The notes beneath the pieces were generated by a model, which did no database searches, had not been told where the DNA came from, and saw only the letters and a program-made list of their open reading frames with translations. The position numbers and the translations under genes are program-made. A stretch of DNA of 13,480 nucleotides, from positions 45,461-58,940 of the forward strand of contig NWUY0300031786.1 of the NCBI GenBank assembly GCA_004151065.3. Direction: 5' to 3'. The stretch is from Larix sibirica (lineage: Eukaryota > Streptophyta > Pinopsida > Pinales > Pinaceae). This document shows, piece after piece, positions 1 to 8,383 of this stretch (positions are counted from its first letter, which is position 1; each line of letters starts with the position of its first letter).

Positions 1-217
1 ACCAAAAATTTGTTAAGAGATTTTCACTTTTTAAGTAATTTAACATCTCTCGGTACAAGACAAGTTGGACAGCTATAAGTTTTTTTTACGGGCTATCAAA
101 AAAACATTATGTGGAACGTCAAATTCCAGGCCTGTTCAGGAGTGAATAGTTTAATCATAATAGTTAATAGTTTGATAATAATAGTTATTTTTCATTGGAA
201 TCAAAGGTCGACCTGCC

Positions 218-270
218 AGATTTGAACCCGAGTGAAAAGCTGGGAAACATTGTCTTACCCAACCGTTACA
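218..270 (-). other. tRNA-like A-box/B-box pair (tRNA pseudogene or SINE head)
   Basis: Read on the minus strand, 270-259 gives TGTAACGGTTGG, close to the pol III A box TRGCNNAGYNGG. Then 228-218 gives GGTTCAAATCT, close to the B box GGTTCGANTCC. Order and spacing (about 30 nt between boxes) fit a tRNA-type internal promoter. I could not fold a complete tRNA cloverleaf with an acceptor stem, so a functional tRNA is unlikely. A tRNA pseudogene or the head of a tRNA-derived SINE fits better. No clear SINE tail was found. Confidence 0.4.
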
Positions 271-286
271 CTGTCCACTTGGGACA

Positions 287-390
287 GTTAGATAGGGGTT
301 TAACTTCATGAATATGTATTAATTTCAATCGTGTTTCAAGAGTGAATCGTTAGATAGGTGTTTAAGTTCATGAATATCTATTAATTTCAA
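287..390. repeat. 42-bp direct repeat, period 62 bp
   Basis: 287-328 and 349-390 are the same 42 bp with three mismatches. They begin gttagatagg and end ttaatttcaa, separated by 20 bp. This is a local tandem duplication directly beside the tRNA-like element. Confidence 0.85.
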
Positions 391-664
391 ATTATATGGT
401 ATTTATCATATAAATAAATATTTTAAAAATTCCATTTTATCTAAATATATTTAATTAAATTTAATATGTTTTTAAATATGATATAAATGATATTAAATAA
501 TAATTATTTGACAAAAATATATTTTAATCATGGATTTATCATGAATTTAAAAAATTAATCTAAATTATCTTTTATACTTTAGTAAATCATACAAAACATA
601 GGTATTGTTTAAAGCTCGTCATGTTTCAAATTTGCAACTATAAAACATATTCATATTAAAAATA

Positions 665-748
665 TAATTATTATAAATATATTTTAACCATAAATTTATA
701 AAATAATAATTATTATAAATCTATTTTAACCAGGAATTTATAAAAAAT
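665..748. repeat. AT-rich tandem repeat, period 42 bp
   Basis: Units at 665-706 and 707-748 share taattattataaat, then tattttaacca and aatttataaaa, with a few substitutions. A weaker third copy lies upstream near 517-540. Confidence 0.75.
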
Positions 749-915
749 AAGAAATATAAATTTTAGAATTCTTAATAATTTGCAGTTCAAAAAAGTGTGA
801 TTGAACTCCATCGGTTAACTTCCTCTAACCAGAAATTTGAAATTTAAAATAAGAAATTAAAAGGATACGTGTCGAATGGATCTCACAAGGTGATAAATAA
901 CAGCGCGACAATCGA

Positions 916-970
916 TTTAGCTAAATTATCGCAGCATTTAGGTTATGTCGGGTTTAGCTAAATTATCGCA
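916..970. repeat. 18-bp perfect direct repeat, period 37 bp
   Basis: tttagctaaattatcgca occurs at 916-933 and again at 953-970 without mismatch. The surroundings contain more partial similarity (gcgaca, gtcgg), so this may be an old 37-bp tandem duplication. Confidence 0.75.
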
Positions 971-1031
971 ATATCTCTGGCTTCTGTAAAAAATAAATTT
1001 CTGTCCAATTTAAGTTGACATTTGGATAACT

Positions 1032-1126
1032 TTGGAGAAAGAAGACCTCAATTTGTCGAGATCCGTCTCTCCGTAGAAGGTTTATGCTTTATTGGAGTAA
1101 GAAGACCTCAATTTGTAGAGATCTGT
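1032..1126. repeat. 35-bp direct repeat at the 3' end of the PADRE gene, period 60 bp
   Basis: 1032-1066 and 1092-1126 match over 35 bp with three mismatches, sharing the core aagaagacctcaatttgt. The second copy overlaps the stop region of the PADRE reading frame. On the minus strand both copies can encode a D-L-x-K-L-R-S-S run in another frame, so the original C-terminus may have been duplicated and then shifted. Confidence 0.85.
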
Positions 1127-1469
1127 TCCTGCAATTCTTCAAGTCTAGAACCTCCAGACGGAAGAGGAGTAAGATAATACAGTTGCCCCTGTTGAAGCTC
1201 TAAGTTGTGATCCAGAGGTCGGCTGAGAAGATGAGCTCCCATGCCTTTCACACTGCCTGCGTCGAAAATCCCGTGCTGAGGATACTTTTCAACGATTTCT
1301 TTAACGTAAACACAACGCTTGAATCTCATAACCTTCCCATCTACTGAAATCAATTTTATGGACCGATTTTCTCTAAATCTCCGTTGCAGCTTCGTCACCA
1401 TAGTGCAGACCGATTTTCTATAAATCTCCGTTGCAGCTTCTTCACCATAGTGCAGAGGCAACTGCACAT
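1108..1469 (-). pseudogene. PADRE/DUF4228 protein gene, frame broken by a 47-bp duplication
   Basis: The minus-strand protein contains IKLISVDGKVMRF, a V-x-V-K-E-I-V-x-x-Y-P-x-H stretch, HLLSRPLDHNLELQQGQ and YYLTPLP. This is the pattern of the plant-specific PADRE (DUF4228) domain, a family linked to stress and pathogen response whose biochemical role is unknown. The natural ATG is at 1467-1469 and starts MCSCLCTMV, a cysteine-rich N-terminus resembling the lipidated MGNCLC starts of relatives. A 47-bp tandem duplication (1361-1454) shifts the frame, so this start stops at TGA 1395-1397 after 24 residues. An ATG at 1399-1401 still opens the whole domain, giving a 97-residue product without the cysteines. 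Collapsing the duplication would leave about 104 codons, shorter than most family members. It is either a pseudogene or a gene making only the shorter protein. The domain call is firm; function is not. Confidence 0.8.
1361..1454. repeat. 47-bp tandem duplication inside the PADRE gene
   Basis: 1361-1407 and 1408-1454 are adjacent 47-bp copies with two mismatches (c/a and g/t). Each begins gaccgatttt and ends catagtgca. Because 47 is not a multiple of three, the duplication changes the PADRE frame. The low divergence suggests it is fairly recent. Confidence 0.95.
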
Positions 1470-1940
1470 AACAAAAGCTCCGCTTTGCCCAACCAAGAGA
1501 GATGATGGTCTGGCCCTAAAAACTGCGTGCAGGAATTGGATATGGATATTTGGCTTCAGGCTTGGGATTACATTATTTATGAATTCAAAATTCAAATAGT
1601 TCCGCCTATTTTCGAATTCAAATTTCAAATTGATGACATGGAATGGTCGATAGGTGGATGGTATGTAGACGTGTTGTTTGATACAGAGGATGGGATGGGA
1701 TGGGGACCAGTGCCGGAGTAGGCGTGCACGGAGAGTTAAGTATGTCAGACTGTCAGAGCCCCTGTAGCGGGCGGATTTCCCAGGGCCTTGTGCTTGACAG
1801 GAACGGAAACAGAGCTGCGTAGATGAGTCAGGTAGGACGGTGGGGTTGCTGGAGGAAGGAGGAGTCTGGACGGCGGGGTTGTCGAGAAACGAGGGACTGT
1901 CGGAGTGGTCTAACTCTCCGGGAAAAATCGTCGAAGGGTT
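1470..1940 (-). promoter_or_regulatory. Putative 5' leader of the PADRE gene with two tiny upstream ORFs
   Basis: About 470 bp upstream of the MCSC start contain only two minus-strand ATGs. One (1637-1639) opens a four-codon ORF ending at 1625. The other (1571-1573) is followed at once by TAA, giving an ATGTAA start-stop. The upstream part (about 1740-1920) is CT-rich on the minus strand, as plant 5' UTRs often are. The frame leading into MCSC is open back to a TAG near 1942 but has no ATG, so it is better read as leader than as coding. No transcript evidence is available. Confidence 0.45.
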
Positions 1941-1960
1941 AGACTAATCCGTAGATTTAT

Positions 1961-1972
1961 TCATATATATCC
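1961..1972 (-). promoter_or_regulatory. TATA-like box upstream of the PADRE leader
   Basis: The minus strand reads GGATATATATGA. It lies about 30 nt before the start of the CT-rich, ATG-poor leader, the expected TATA-to-start spacing. This is a position-based inference. Confidence 0.35.
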
Positions 1973-2395
1973 TCGAAATCGGAGCCTAATGGGAGTGCTA
2001 TCTATTATTTTATTCATTTTGACTTGGGTCCAAGTTTTCACAAGATCCCCTCGAAACGAGAATTAGGCAACTTGTTGAAATCTCTTTGAGGAATTCCTAA
2101 GGTGGGAATTTCTATCCTTTAGGAATATCTCGAGGGTGATCAAAGAACTTACCTTAAGGTTGAACCACCTCGATTTGTTTGGTTTGGACAAAGTCATTAT
2201 TTCGCTAGCTTTGTCTAGGGGTGTTTTTTTCCTTCTTCTACAATTCATATATTCTCACATTTAATGATGAGATGATGTTGCTCTATTTCAATTCACCACG
2301 AGGGCCTTTGAGTTTCTTTTCTACTTTTTATGAAGAAATAATTCTTTCAACTCTACTTTAGATTAGTGTTAACGAAGTTGCCATTTTCAAAGCAA
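1973..2395. other. Intergenic, nothing assigned
   Basis: No convincing coding frame or RNA gene. A small inverted pair, ttcctaa and ttaggaa, sits at about 2095-2126. The short minus-strand frame here shows no recognisable domain. Confidence 0.6.
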
Positions 2396-2676
2396 GTTTT
2401 TCTCTTTTTTTGGATGAAAAATAGTCTCTTGCTATTCATTAATTGAATCAAAGAAACTACAATATCTCTTATCCCTTGGATAATGTCTTTATTCTATAAT
2501 TACAATCTTCTTGTTTTCAGTACTCTAAAATTCCTAGTGTCCCATATAGCATTGTATCCAGGATTTGTTCACCCAGATACTATTTTACAAAAAAGTTTAT
2601 CGAAATCCTATCTTAACTTATAATCCGATCTAAAACATGTCTATATAACAAAAAGGAAACATAAATGAAGATCCAT
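2396..2676 (-). other. LINE 3' UTR and A-rich tail
   Basis: After the ORF2 stop (2677-2679), about 265 nt of AT-rich UTR lead to TCAATTAATGAATAGC, ACTATTTTTCATCC and then an interrupted A tail (A7 at 2405-2411, with a further A run to 2396). This ending matches that of the second LINE at 11498-11538, which supports the boundary. Confidence 0.8.
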
Positions 2677-2679
2677 TCA

Positions 2680-3145
2680 GAAGTAGCGCATTATTTTCTC
2701 TTCAATAAGGATGTTTTTGTGATAATAGCAGATATGTGCCCATCCTTCCTCAAGTATCAGTCCTAGCTTTGAAAGTTTATCAGCTTTATGATTATATACT
2801 CTAGTTATATGGTGGCATGTAATCTCCTCTAAAGTATGAAGGGAGTCATGTACTTGTTTTTTCTATGAGGTCAAAATAGGAACTTGTGAGCGGTGAGTAC
2901 ATGTGACCCAATTGATGATCGCTGACGAGTCACCATAGACCAGGATTCTAGCCATTATGTTTTCTGCAGCCAACTGTAATAGACCCCAAAGTGAAATGAG
3001 CTCAGCTCAAGTGTTGTTGCCCCTGCCCGCACCCAAATACATCTCTAGACAATGACCATGTCCCCATATGATGTAGCATCCAACCCCACATATGTCATTT
3101 TGGGCAGCCCCGTCAAAGAAACCAATCGAGTTTGTGTTTGTGATT
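2680..3145 (-). other. ORF2 RNase H domain (plant LINE type)
   Basis: Visible blocks: SIGFFDGAAQNDICGVG (first aspartate), NNT-stop-AELISLWGLL (glutamate), ILVYGDSSAIINW (second aspartate) and HHITRVYNHKADKLSKLGL (last aspartate). The D-E-D-D set is complete, but TGA 3007-3009 falls two codons before the glutamate and TAG 2863-2865 follows the third motif. The domain removes RNA from the RNA-DNA hybrid in active relatives. Confidence 0.9.
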
Positions 3146-3379
3146 AAGGGGGGTTTGCTCAGTACTTGTCATGTATCTGAGTTGTTGCAAGTGTAATGTG
3201 AAAGGAAGTGTAATTTGAAAGGAAGTGCAATCTTGCCATCAAATAAAATAGAGTTTAGGGTTCTCGATATGCCCCACAAGAGTAACAAGGGAAAATGCAT
3301 TTGATGTGGATTCTTCCTGTGCCAAAGTCGCAAACACGTATTCAATGAGCTGGCATCCCAATCCCCCAAAATCATGTAG

Positions 3380-3650
3380 CAATCACTTAAAATTTCCCAT
3401 ACCTATAGGGTGAAAATGCATTGGGTGAATATGTGGTACATCGTTTCTTATGAATTGTAGCAGAGATGGCAACAAGTAGGGCCAATGCCACCTCTATGTC
3501 TAAAAATCTCACCTGTAAGAATTCTCTGTTGTAAGGCTAGCCAAGTGAAAATTCTAACTTTCAGAGGCACATTCCAATTCCAAATATAATTGTTCCACCA
3601 CTGCACCTGTTCCATGTGTTTTGATCTAGCAATTGACTCATAATCCAATC
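3380..3650 (-). other. ORF2 zf-RVT (reverse transcriptase zinc-binding) region
   Basis: The frame reads WNNYIWNWNVPLKVRIFTWL, then CCHLC, a stop, and ETMYHIFTQC. This matches the zf-RVT pattern C-x2-C ... H-x4-C, usual between RT and RNase H in plant LINEs. TAA 3448-3450 and TAG 3403-3405 interrupt it. Confidence 0.85.
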
Positions 3651-4399
3651 TAGTAGAAACATCCCTGATACTACTTCCAAATGCCCAGTATAACTAATCC
3701 AGTTCATCATTTTAAGCATATGCTTGCATGTGAGATATCAACAATATAAGTGTCCCATTCCAATCCTTCCACCCCAGTTAAGTTTGGATCCCCTGCATTC
3801 TGTCACTGTAAAGTCCTTGATATTCCTTCCTCCCTATGTCGGGCCTGATTGAGGTAAAATAATCCCTTCTGGTGGATCACCTGGAGTGTATCAGTAGAAA
3901 GTGCCAAAATATTAGTGCCCAAGATGGGATTTGTTCCAATTCTAATTTGGAACCCATTTCCTATGTTCCACACCAGCCATCTGTTGAGTAAAGGGAAAAA
4001 CCTCTACTAGTGCAGCCCATATCGTCGAACATTGAATCTATTTCTTATTCTCTAAACGGACCCATTCTATGACGAAGATATTTATCCTTGATGATATTTC
4101 CCAGAGTCCATGATCCGTAAGCCCTCGCCAAATACTCTTCATATGCAGAGCCCAATAAACCCAGAAAATGTTCATGATCCCCCAACCACCTCTATCTTTC
4201 AGAGATGAGATTCTATCCCACGCCACCAAGTGGATACCCCGCTTAATCGGGGAGGCCTTCCAAAGGAAATTGAAGAACATATGTCTGATATTGTGGAGGA
4301 TAGATGACAGAACTTTTTCCATTGAAATCCAGTAAATCGACATGTTAGAGATGACTAAATTCAACAATGTCAAACAACCTCCTATAGAGAGCTTCCTGT

Positions 4400-5480
4400 A
4401 AGTCCATGTTGCAATTATTTTATTGATCTTCTTGATTAGCCAAAGCCAGTCTATTGTCTTATAGTCGTTTGGTTTCCAGAAGAAACCCATATAATTCAAA
4501 CTGAAATTGATGTCTTGAATGTTCAGTGGGAAAATATCTCGAAGAAGATATAGGGTCTCCTCATCCATGTACTAAGAATACAAATTAGACTTTTGGAAAC
4601 TTAGAAACATACATGATGCACTGCAGAAGGTACCCAATAATTCTTTGTAGTGGGTCCATTCTCGAGCTTCTCCAATACCAAAGATCATGACATCGTCCAC
4701 GAATAATAAGTGGGTAATATAACCATTCGACGCAACCCTAATTCCTCTAATCTTCCATTTTGCTTTTGCCTGGAGAATAAGACGATTGAGACCTTCGATA
4801 ATTAAGAGGAAAAGGAGTGGAAAAAGTGGGCATCCCTGACGAAGGCCCCTCTAGGTTTTGAAGAAAGATGTAGGCCTCCCATTGATAAGTACAACAAAAT
4901 TAGCAGTTGTCACACAACCCATTATCCAGTGTGTGATAGAATAATCCAATCCTGCATTTAGAAGAACGGGCTAAACGAAGGAAGGACCAATCCACCATAT
5001 CGTAGGCTTTTACCAGGTCTAGTTTTAGAACCAAAGATCCAATGTGCTTCTTCTTCGCGAAATGGAGGGTTTCCTGAGCGACTCCTATTGCATTGAAAAT
5101 CAGCCTCTGGAGTAAAAAACCGAAATGCTCCTTTGAAATACCCATAGATAGTCCCACTTAATCCTGTTGGCGATAGTCTTAGAAATTAACTTGTAATTCA
5201 AATTGCAGAGGGAAACCAACATGTAGTCCTGAAAAGTGGAAGGGTTAGATGTTTTTGGAATAAATGTCAAAAAGTTCGCATTAACCCCTCCTGCAACCTT
5301 TCCAGTATGGCAAAGACTTGTAGGAAAAATTCGCAGGTCCACCCATCCGGACCTGGACTCTTCTCTTTGTCCATATTCTTCAAAATGTCCTCAATATCCT
5401 TAAGGGTCATATGTATGCTAATGGAAATGCAGTCAAGTTCTGAGAAAATGCGTGGCATCACTTGTAGGACCCGCATTTGT
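4400..5480 (-). other. ORF2 reverse transcriptase domain
   Basis: Visible motifs in order: KEKSPGPDGW (entry to the RT fold), FLTFIPKTSNPSTFQDY, SLCNLNYKLISKTIANRIK, ISKEHFGF, KLDLVKAYDMVDW (motif A aspartate), RGLRQGCPLFPLLFLL (motif B) and LLFVDDVMIFG (motif C, F-x-D-D). The segments lie in four reading frames. A TAG (4851-4853) directly precedes motif B and a TAG (4572-4574) follows motif C. All three catalytic aspartates remain in the text despite the broken frames. Confidence 0.95.
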
Positions 5481-5989
5481 GTCTCCATATTATTATGGCA
5501 AGGGCTTGTGAAAATATTTGAGAAATGATTCGTAGCCTTAACCTTGATGTCAGATTGACTAGAAATATTATTTCCAAGTGAGGTTTCTATTTCCCAAATA
5601 GCCTTGTGTCTCCTCCTTTCATTTGCAAAGGAATGAAAAAAATTGGTGTTCTTATCACCACTTGTGAGCCAAAGAGCACGGCTCTTTAAGCGCCACAATT
5701 TCACCTCTCTAAGCAGAAGTGTCATTTTCTGCGCTTCCAGGTCTTTTATACGATTTGAGATAGGATGAGAGACTGTAACTTCAAAAGGAGAGGTGTGTAG
5801 AAGGTTCAATTCCTCCTCAAAATTTCTCAAATATGTCTGAAGGAGTTGCTTTTGTTCTCTAATCCAACGAGCAACCCAAGCTTTTAAAGTCCTTGGGAAA
5901 AGAGAAATCTGAAATATAGCAGTGCCCGTGATGTTTCCAGAAAAAGAAATCCAATGGTGACGAACCAAATTTCTAAAATCTGGTTCCTG

Positions 5990-6739
5990 AGACCAGATGG
6001 GACAATATTTAAAAGGGAATTTGAGAGTTTAGGTCCCTTTTCAATCTTAAGCACAATCGGATTGTGGTCTGATATAATAGCATTATCTATCCAAGAAGAA
6101 ACTCTATATATTCCCAAAAAGAAGTCTTCGTGAACAAGAAATCTGTTAAGACGCTTTGCTACCGCATCCAAATCAGCTCTACCATTACGCCAGGTGAGCA
6201 CCATGGGATTAGGCTCAATGTTTACAAGGTTGTGTGATTCTACCAAATCCTTGAAACAATCTAAATTGGAGCCAATCCAGGCCTTGTCCCCCTATGATTC
6301 CTTGACAGATAGGGTGAAATTCAGATCGCCAACAATAATAAGAGAACTTGTGTCGAGTATTCCACTGTCCGAGAGTGCTAACCAATAGCTTCATTTATCT
6401 ACTAATGTCCTATAACATTTGTAGAGATGTAGTGGAGTACTATCTAGTTCCATGCGTTGGTTAATCATCAAAATACCTCCACCTACGCAGTAAGGTTTAA
6501 ATTTGAAAAGTGAGGGATCCCAGGCTGAAAGGAGACCCCCAGACTTACCCTCTGCATTAAGGGAACAACACTCCCAAGTAGGATGTAGTCTCCAAAGAAA
6601 ACCTCCAACCCTATGACAGTCCACCATCATTTCTTGTAACAAAAATGATATTAGGTCCGATAGAATTTACCAAGTGACGGAAGGCCGTTATTTTTGGGGT
6701 GCCTCCTACCCCACGTATATTGAGGGACAAAATAATCAT
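5990..6739 (-). other. ORF2 EEP (APE-type) endonuclease domain
   Basis: Visible motifs in order: LLQEMM (the catalytic E of LQE), GKSGGLLSAWDPSLF, GDLNF (the G-D-x-N motif), WRNGRADLDAVAKRLNRFL, and ISDHNPIVL (the SDH motif). In family members the RLDRFL segment carries an aspartate; this copy has asparagine (RLNRFL). Two stops interrupt the domain at 6391-6393 and 6292-6294, and there is one frame change at 6641-6645. Confidence 0.92.
6736..6739 (-). promoter_or_regulatory. ATGA overlap of ORF1 stop and ORF2 start
   Basis: The minus strand reads CCCCAATGATT. TGA (6736-6738) ends the ORF1 C-terminal frame, and ATG (6737-6739) starts ORF2 with MIILSLNIRG. Such an overlap permits ORF2 translation by termination and reinitiation, as shown experimentally for the UAAUG junction of the insect LINE SART1. 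Use in this element is inferred. Confidence 0.7.
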
Positions 6740-8351
6740 TGGGGAACATATGAGGAAGCCATATGTGCTCTAAGGGGGCTAAAAGTATCAATAACCTGTG
6801 AGAGAGAGATAATACTAGAATCCAACCACGTAGAAGGACCAGCCTCATCAAGGGTTTCTCCGGATAAACCACCAGATGAGCGAGCCAAATCATTCCTTCT
6901 TCTACCCCCGGTCTTCTTTACAATAGTCACGTTGGGGTTGTAGTAGCCAAATAATACCGGTTCCACTAAATCGGACGTGTACAGTGAGAGAGGGTTGTCT
7001 AATAACCTTGCCGATGAAATCGGTGGAGTAGATTCCCCAAATGTCAGACTTGACAATGTAGAGTCTACTAATGTCGAGGTCCCAAGGGCATGGAGTATGG
7101 TTTGTTCATCACAAAGGAGTTGGAGGTATGAATTCAATCCATCCCCATGAGTGGGAGAGGCATCAATAGTGATAATATCGTCTATGGGAATCACCTTTTC
7201 CCCAATAGTGGAAGTGTGGAACGGTGCTAGACTAGTCCCTGGGTCAGTTTGAATCACCTAAGGTATCCCTTCCCCAAATGACTCCCTTCCCAACTTCACC
7301 AAGAGATGAAGGTATGCTTTTGTTAAAGAGTTGTAAAAATGAGGGAAATGGGTAAATATTTACCAGTAAAAGAAGTATCGCAATCGATGTCCATTTGGGG
7401 AGATTCAACCCTCCCCCCAATATATTTGGTCTCCTTCGGGCTGGGACCCTCTGCAGATGTCTTAACATTGTCTAAATGTTGCTTAGGATTGCGACTGCAG
7501 TTCTTCCTGAGGTGGCTAGCCTTGCCGCATTGAAAACACCTAAAAGGAGTCCTCCAATAGTCCTGAGGTCGGATAATGTCCCTATCCCCCCAATGGATAG
7601 TTATGGAGTCTGGTAAACCCCGTTCCACATCAATTTCTGTAAGCACCCAAGCCATCCTTTTATCCTCACAGTACAAGGATTTGTCGTCGAAAAAGATGAA
7701 TCTATCGATGCTATTAGCGAGGTTAACAAATACCTCCCTTGAGCAAAGTTTAATGGGAAATCCTTTCAGCAATACCCATAAATGGTTTTGCTTCAAAACC
7801 TTTGTCAATGGATTAAAACCAGTATGCCACCTCTTCAGACATAAAGACCCCCTTTCGATAACCCATTGTCTCTCCAGGACTTGCTCCATGTGTGCTTCGT
7901 CTAGAAAATTAATGACAACCCAGTTATTAACCAACATGTGAACCCTGGGGTTGTACTGTAAGAAAGGTTTCCAATGGGCATTGACCCAGGTCAGAAGTGT
8001 TGTTTGGCTCACATTTTCAAAATAGACCTTCCCAACCAGAGCCCTAGTTGAGAAGCTTATCACCCTGTATATTTGAATGTCTTTTCCTAGGGTCATGTCG
8101 ACCCCTTCACTTTGCTTCTTGAGGGATTTCAGGGGTCTAAAATGCCTATCCCTTTCACCATTGCTCCTGGAACAACCTCCTCCCAGACGAGAGAACGTTG
8201 CAGGTTCAAAGGTATTAGTACCAAAGTCTAGGTATACACTGGTATCACCTCTCGTCGTAAAATATCACATATTAATGGATCCACCGAGGAGGTAGGTGGC
8301 CCGTTTATGTCTTCTAGGGATGTGAATCGCCCGAGAGACTCAGGAGAAGTG

Positions 8352-8383
8352 ACCTCAGTGGCAGTAGACCTTAGTGGCAGTAG
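8352..8383. repeat. 16-bp tandem duplication near the ORF1 start
   Basis: acctcagtggcagtag (8352-8367) is followed directly by accttagtggcagtag (8368-8383), with one mismatch. On the minus strand it lies just after the MAT start of ORF1. Because 16 is not a multiple of three, it shifts the frame. Skipping one copy joins MATATKV to a frame reading TSPESLGRFTSLEDINGPP. Confidence 0.85.

Larger units (their letters stand above)
1..1031. other. AT-rich intergenic DNA with short duplications
   Basis: No protein-coding gene is supported here. The stretch is strongly AT-rich from about 390 to 780. It holds a tRNA-like element (218-270, minus) and three sets of short direct repeats (287-390, 665-748, 916-970), listed separately. 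A diverged third relative of the 665-748 repeat appears around 517-540. Otherwise I see nothing assignable. Confidence 0.7.
2677..6739 (-). pseudogene. LINE ORF2 polyprotein (endonuclease, RT, RNase H), degraded
   Basis: ORF2 begins at ATG 6737-6739 with MIILSLNIRGVGG, the usual start of plant L1 ORF2, and ends at TGA 2677-2679 after about 1,350 codons, a normal length. The enzyme nicks target DNA and reverse-transcribes its own RNA at the nick. Frame changes occur at an A5 run (6641-6645) and near 5970, 5300, 5170, 4970 and between 3650 and 4038. In-frame stops include 6391-6393, 6292-6294, 4851-4853, 4572-4574, 4038-4040, 3448-3450, 3403-3405, 3169-3171, 3007-3009 and 2863-2865. Most stops are TGA or TAG in places where relatives have R, Q or W, fitting decay by C-to-T change. 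No functional protein can be made. Confidence 0.95.

Noticed and set aside
1108-1467. PADRE frame starting at 1467 as an intact 119-residue gene
   Set aside because: The codon at 1465-1467 is GTG on the minus strand, not a usual plant start. The first ATG in this frame is at 1399-1401.
1395-1628. Minus-strand frame starting at 1628 as a separate gene
   Set aside because: Its first codon is TTG; the first ATG in the frame is the MCSC start at 1469. It is better read as leader plus the first PADRE codons.
1384-1721. Plus-strand reading frames opposite the PADRE gene and leader
   Set aside because: They mirror the minus-strand PADRE duplication and leader and show no domain of their own.
6674-6943. 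Plus-strand frame over the LINE ORF1-ORF2 junction
   Set aside because: It is the complement of the ORF1 C-terminus and ORF2 start, which carry clear family signatures.
7576-7941. 121-codon plus-strand frame inside LINE ORF1
   Set aside because: The opposite strand encodes DUF4283 and the zinc knuckle; this frame has no recognisable domain.
8010-8022. cattttcaaa match to the flank of the LINE tail as a target-site duplication
   Set aside because: It lies inside the ORF1 coding region, not outside the element, and is short enough to be chance.
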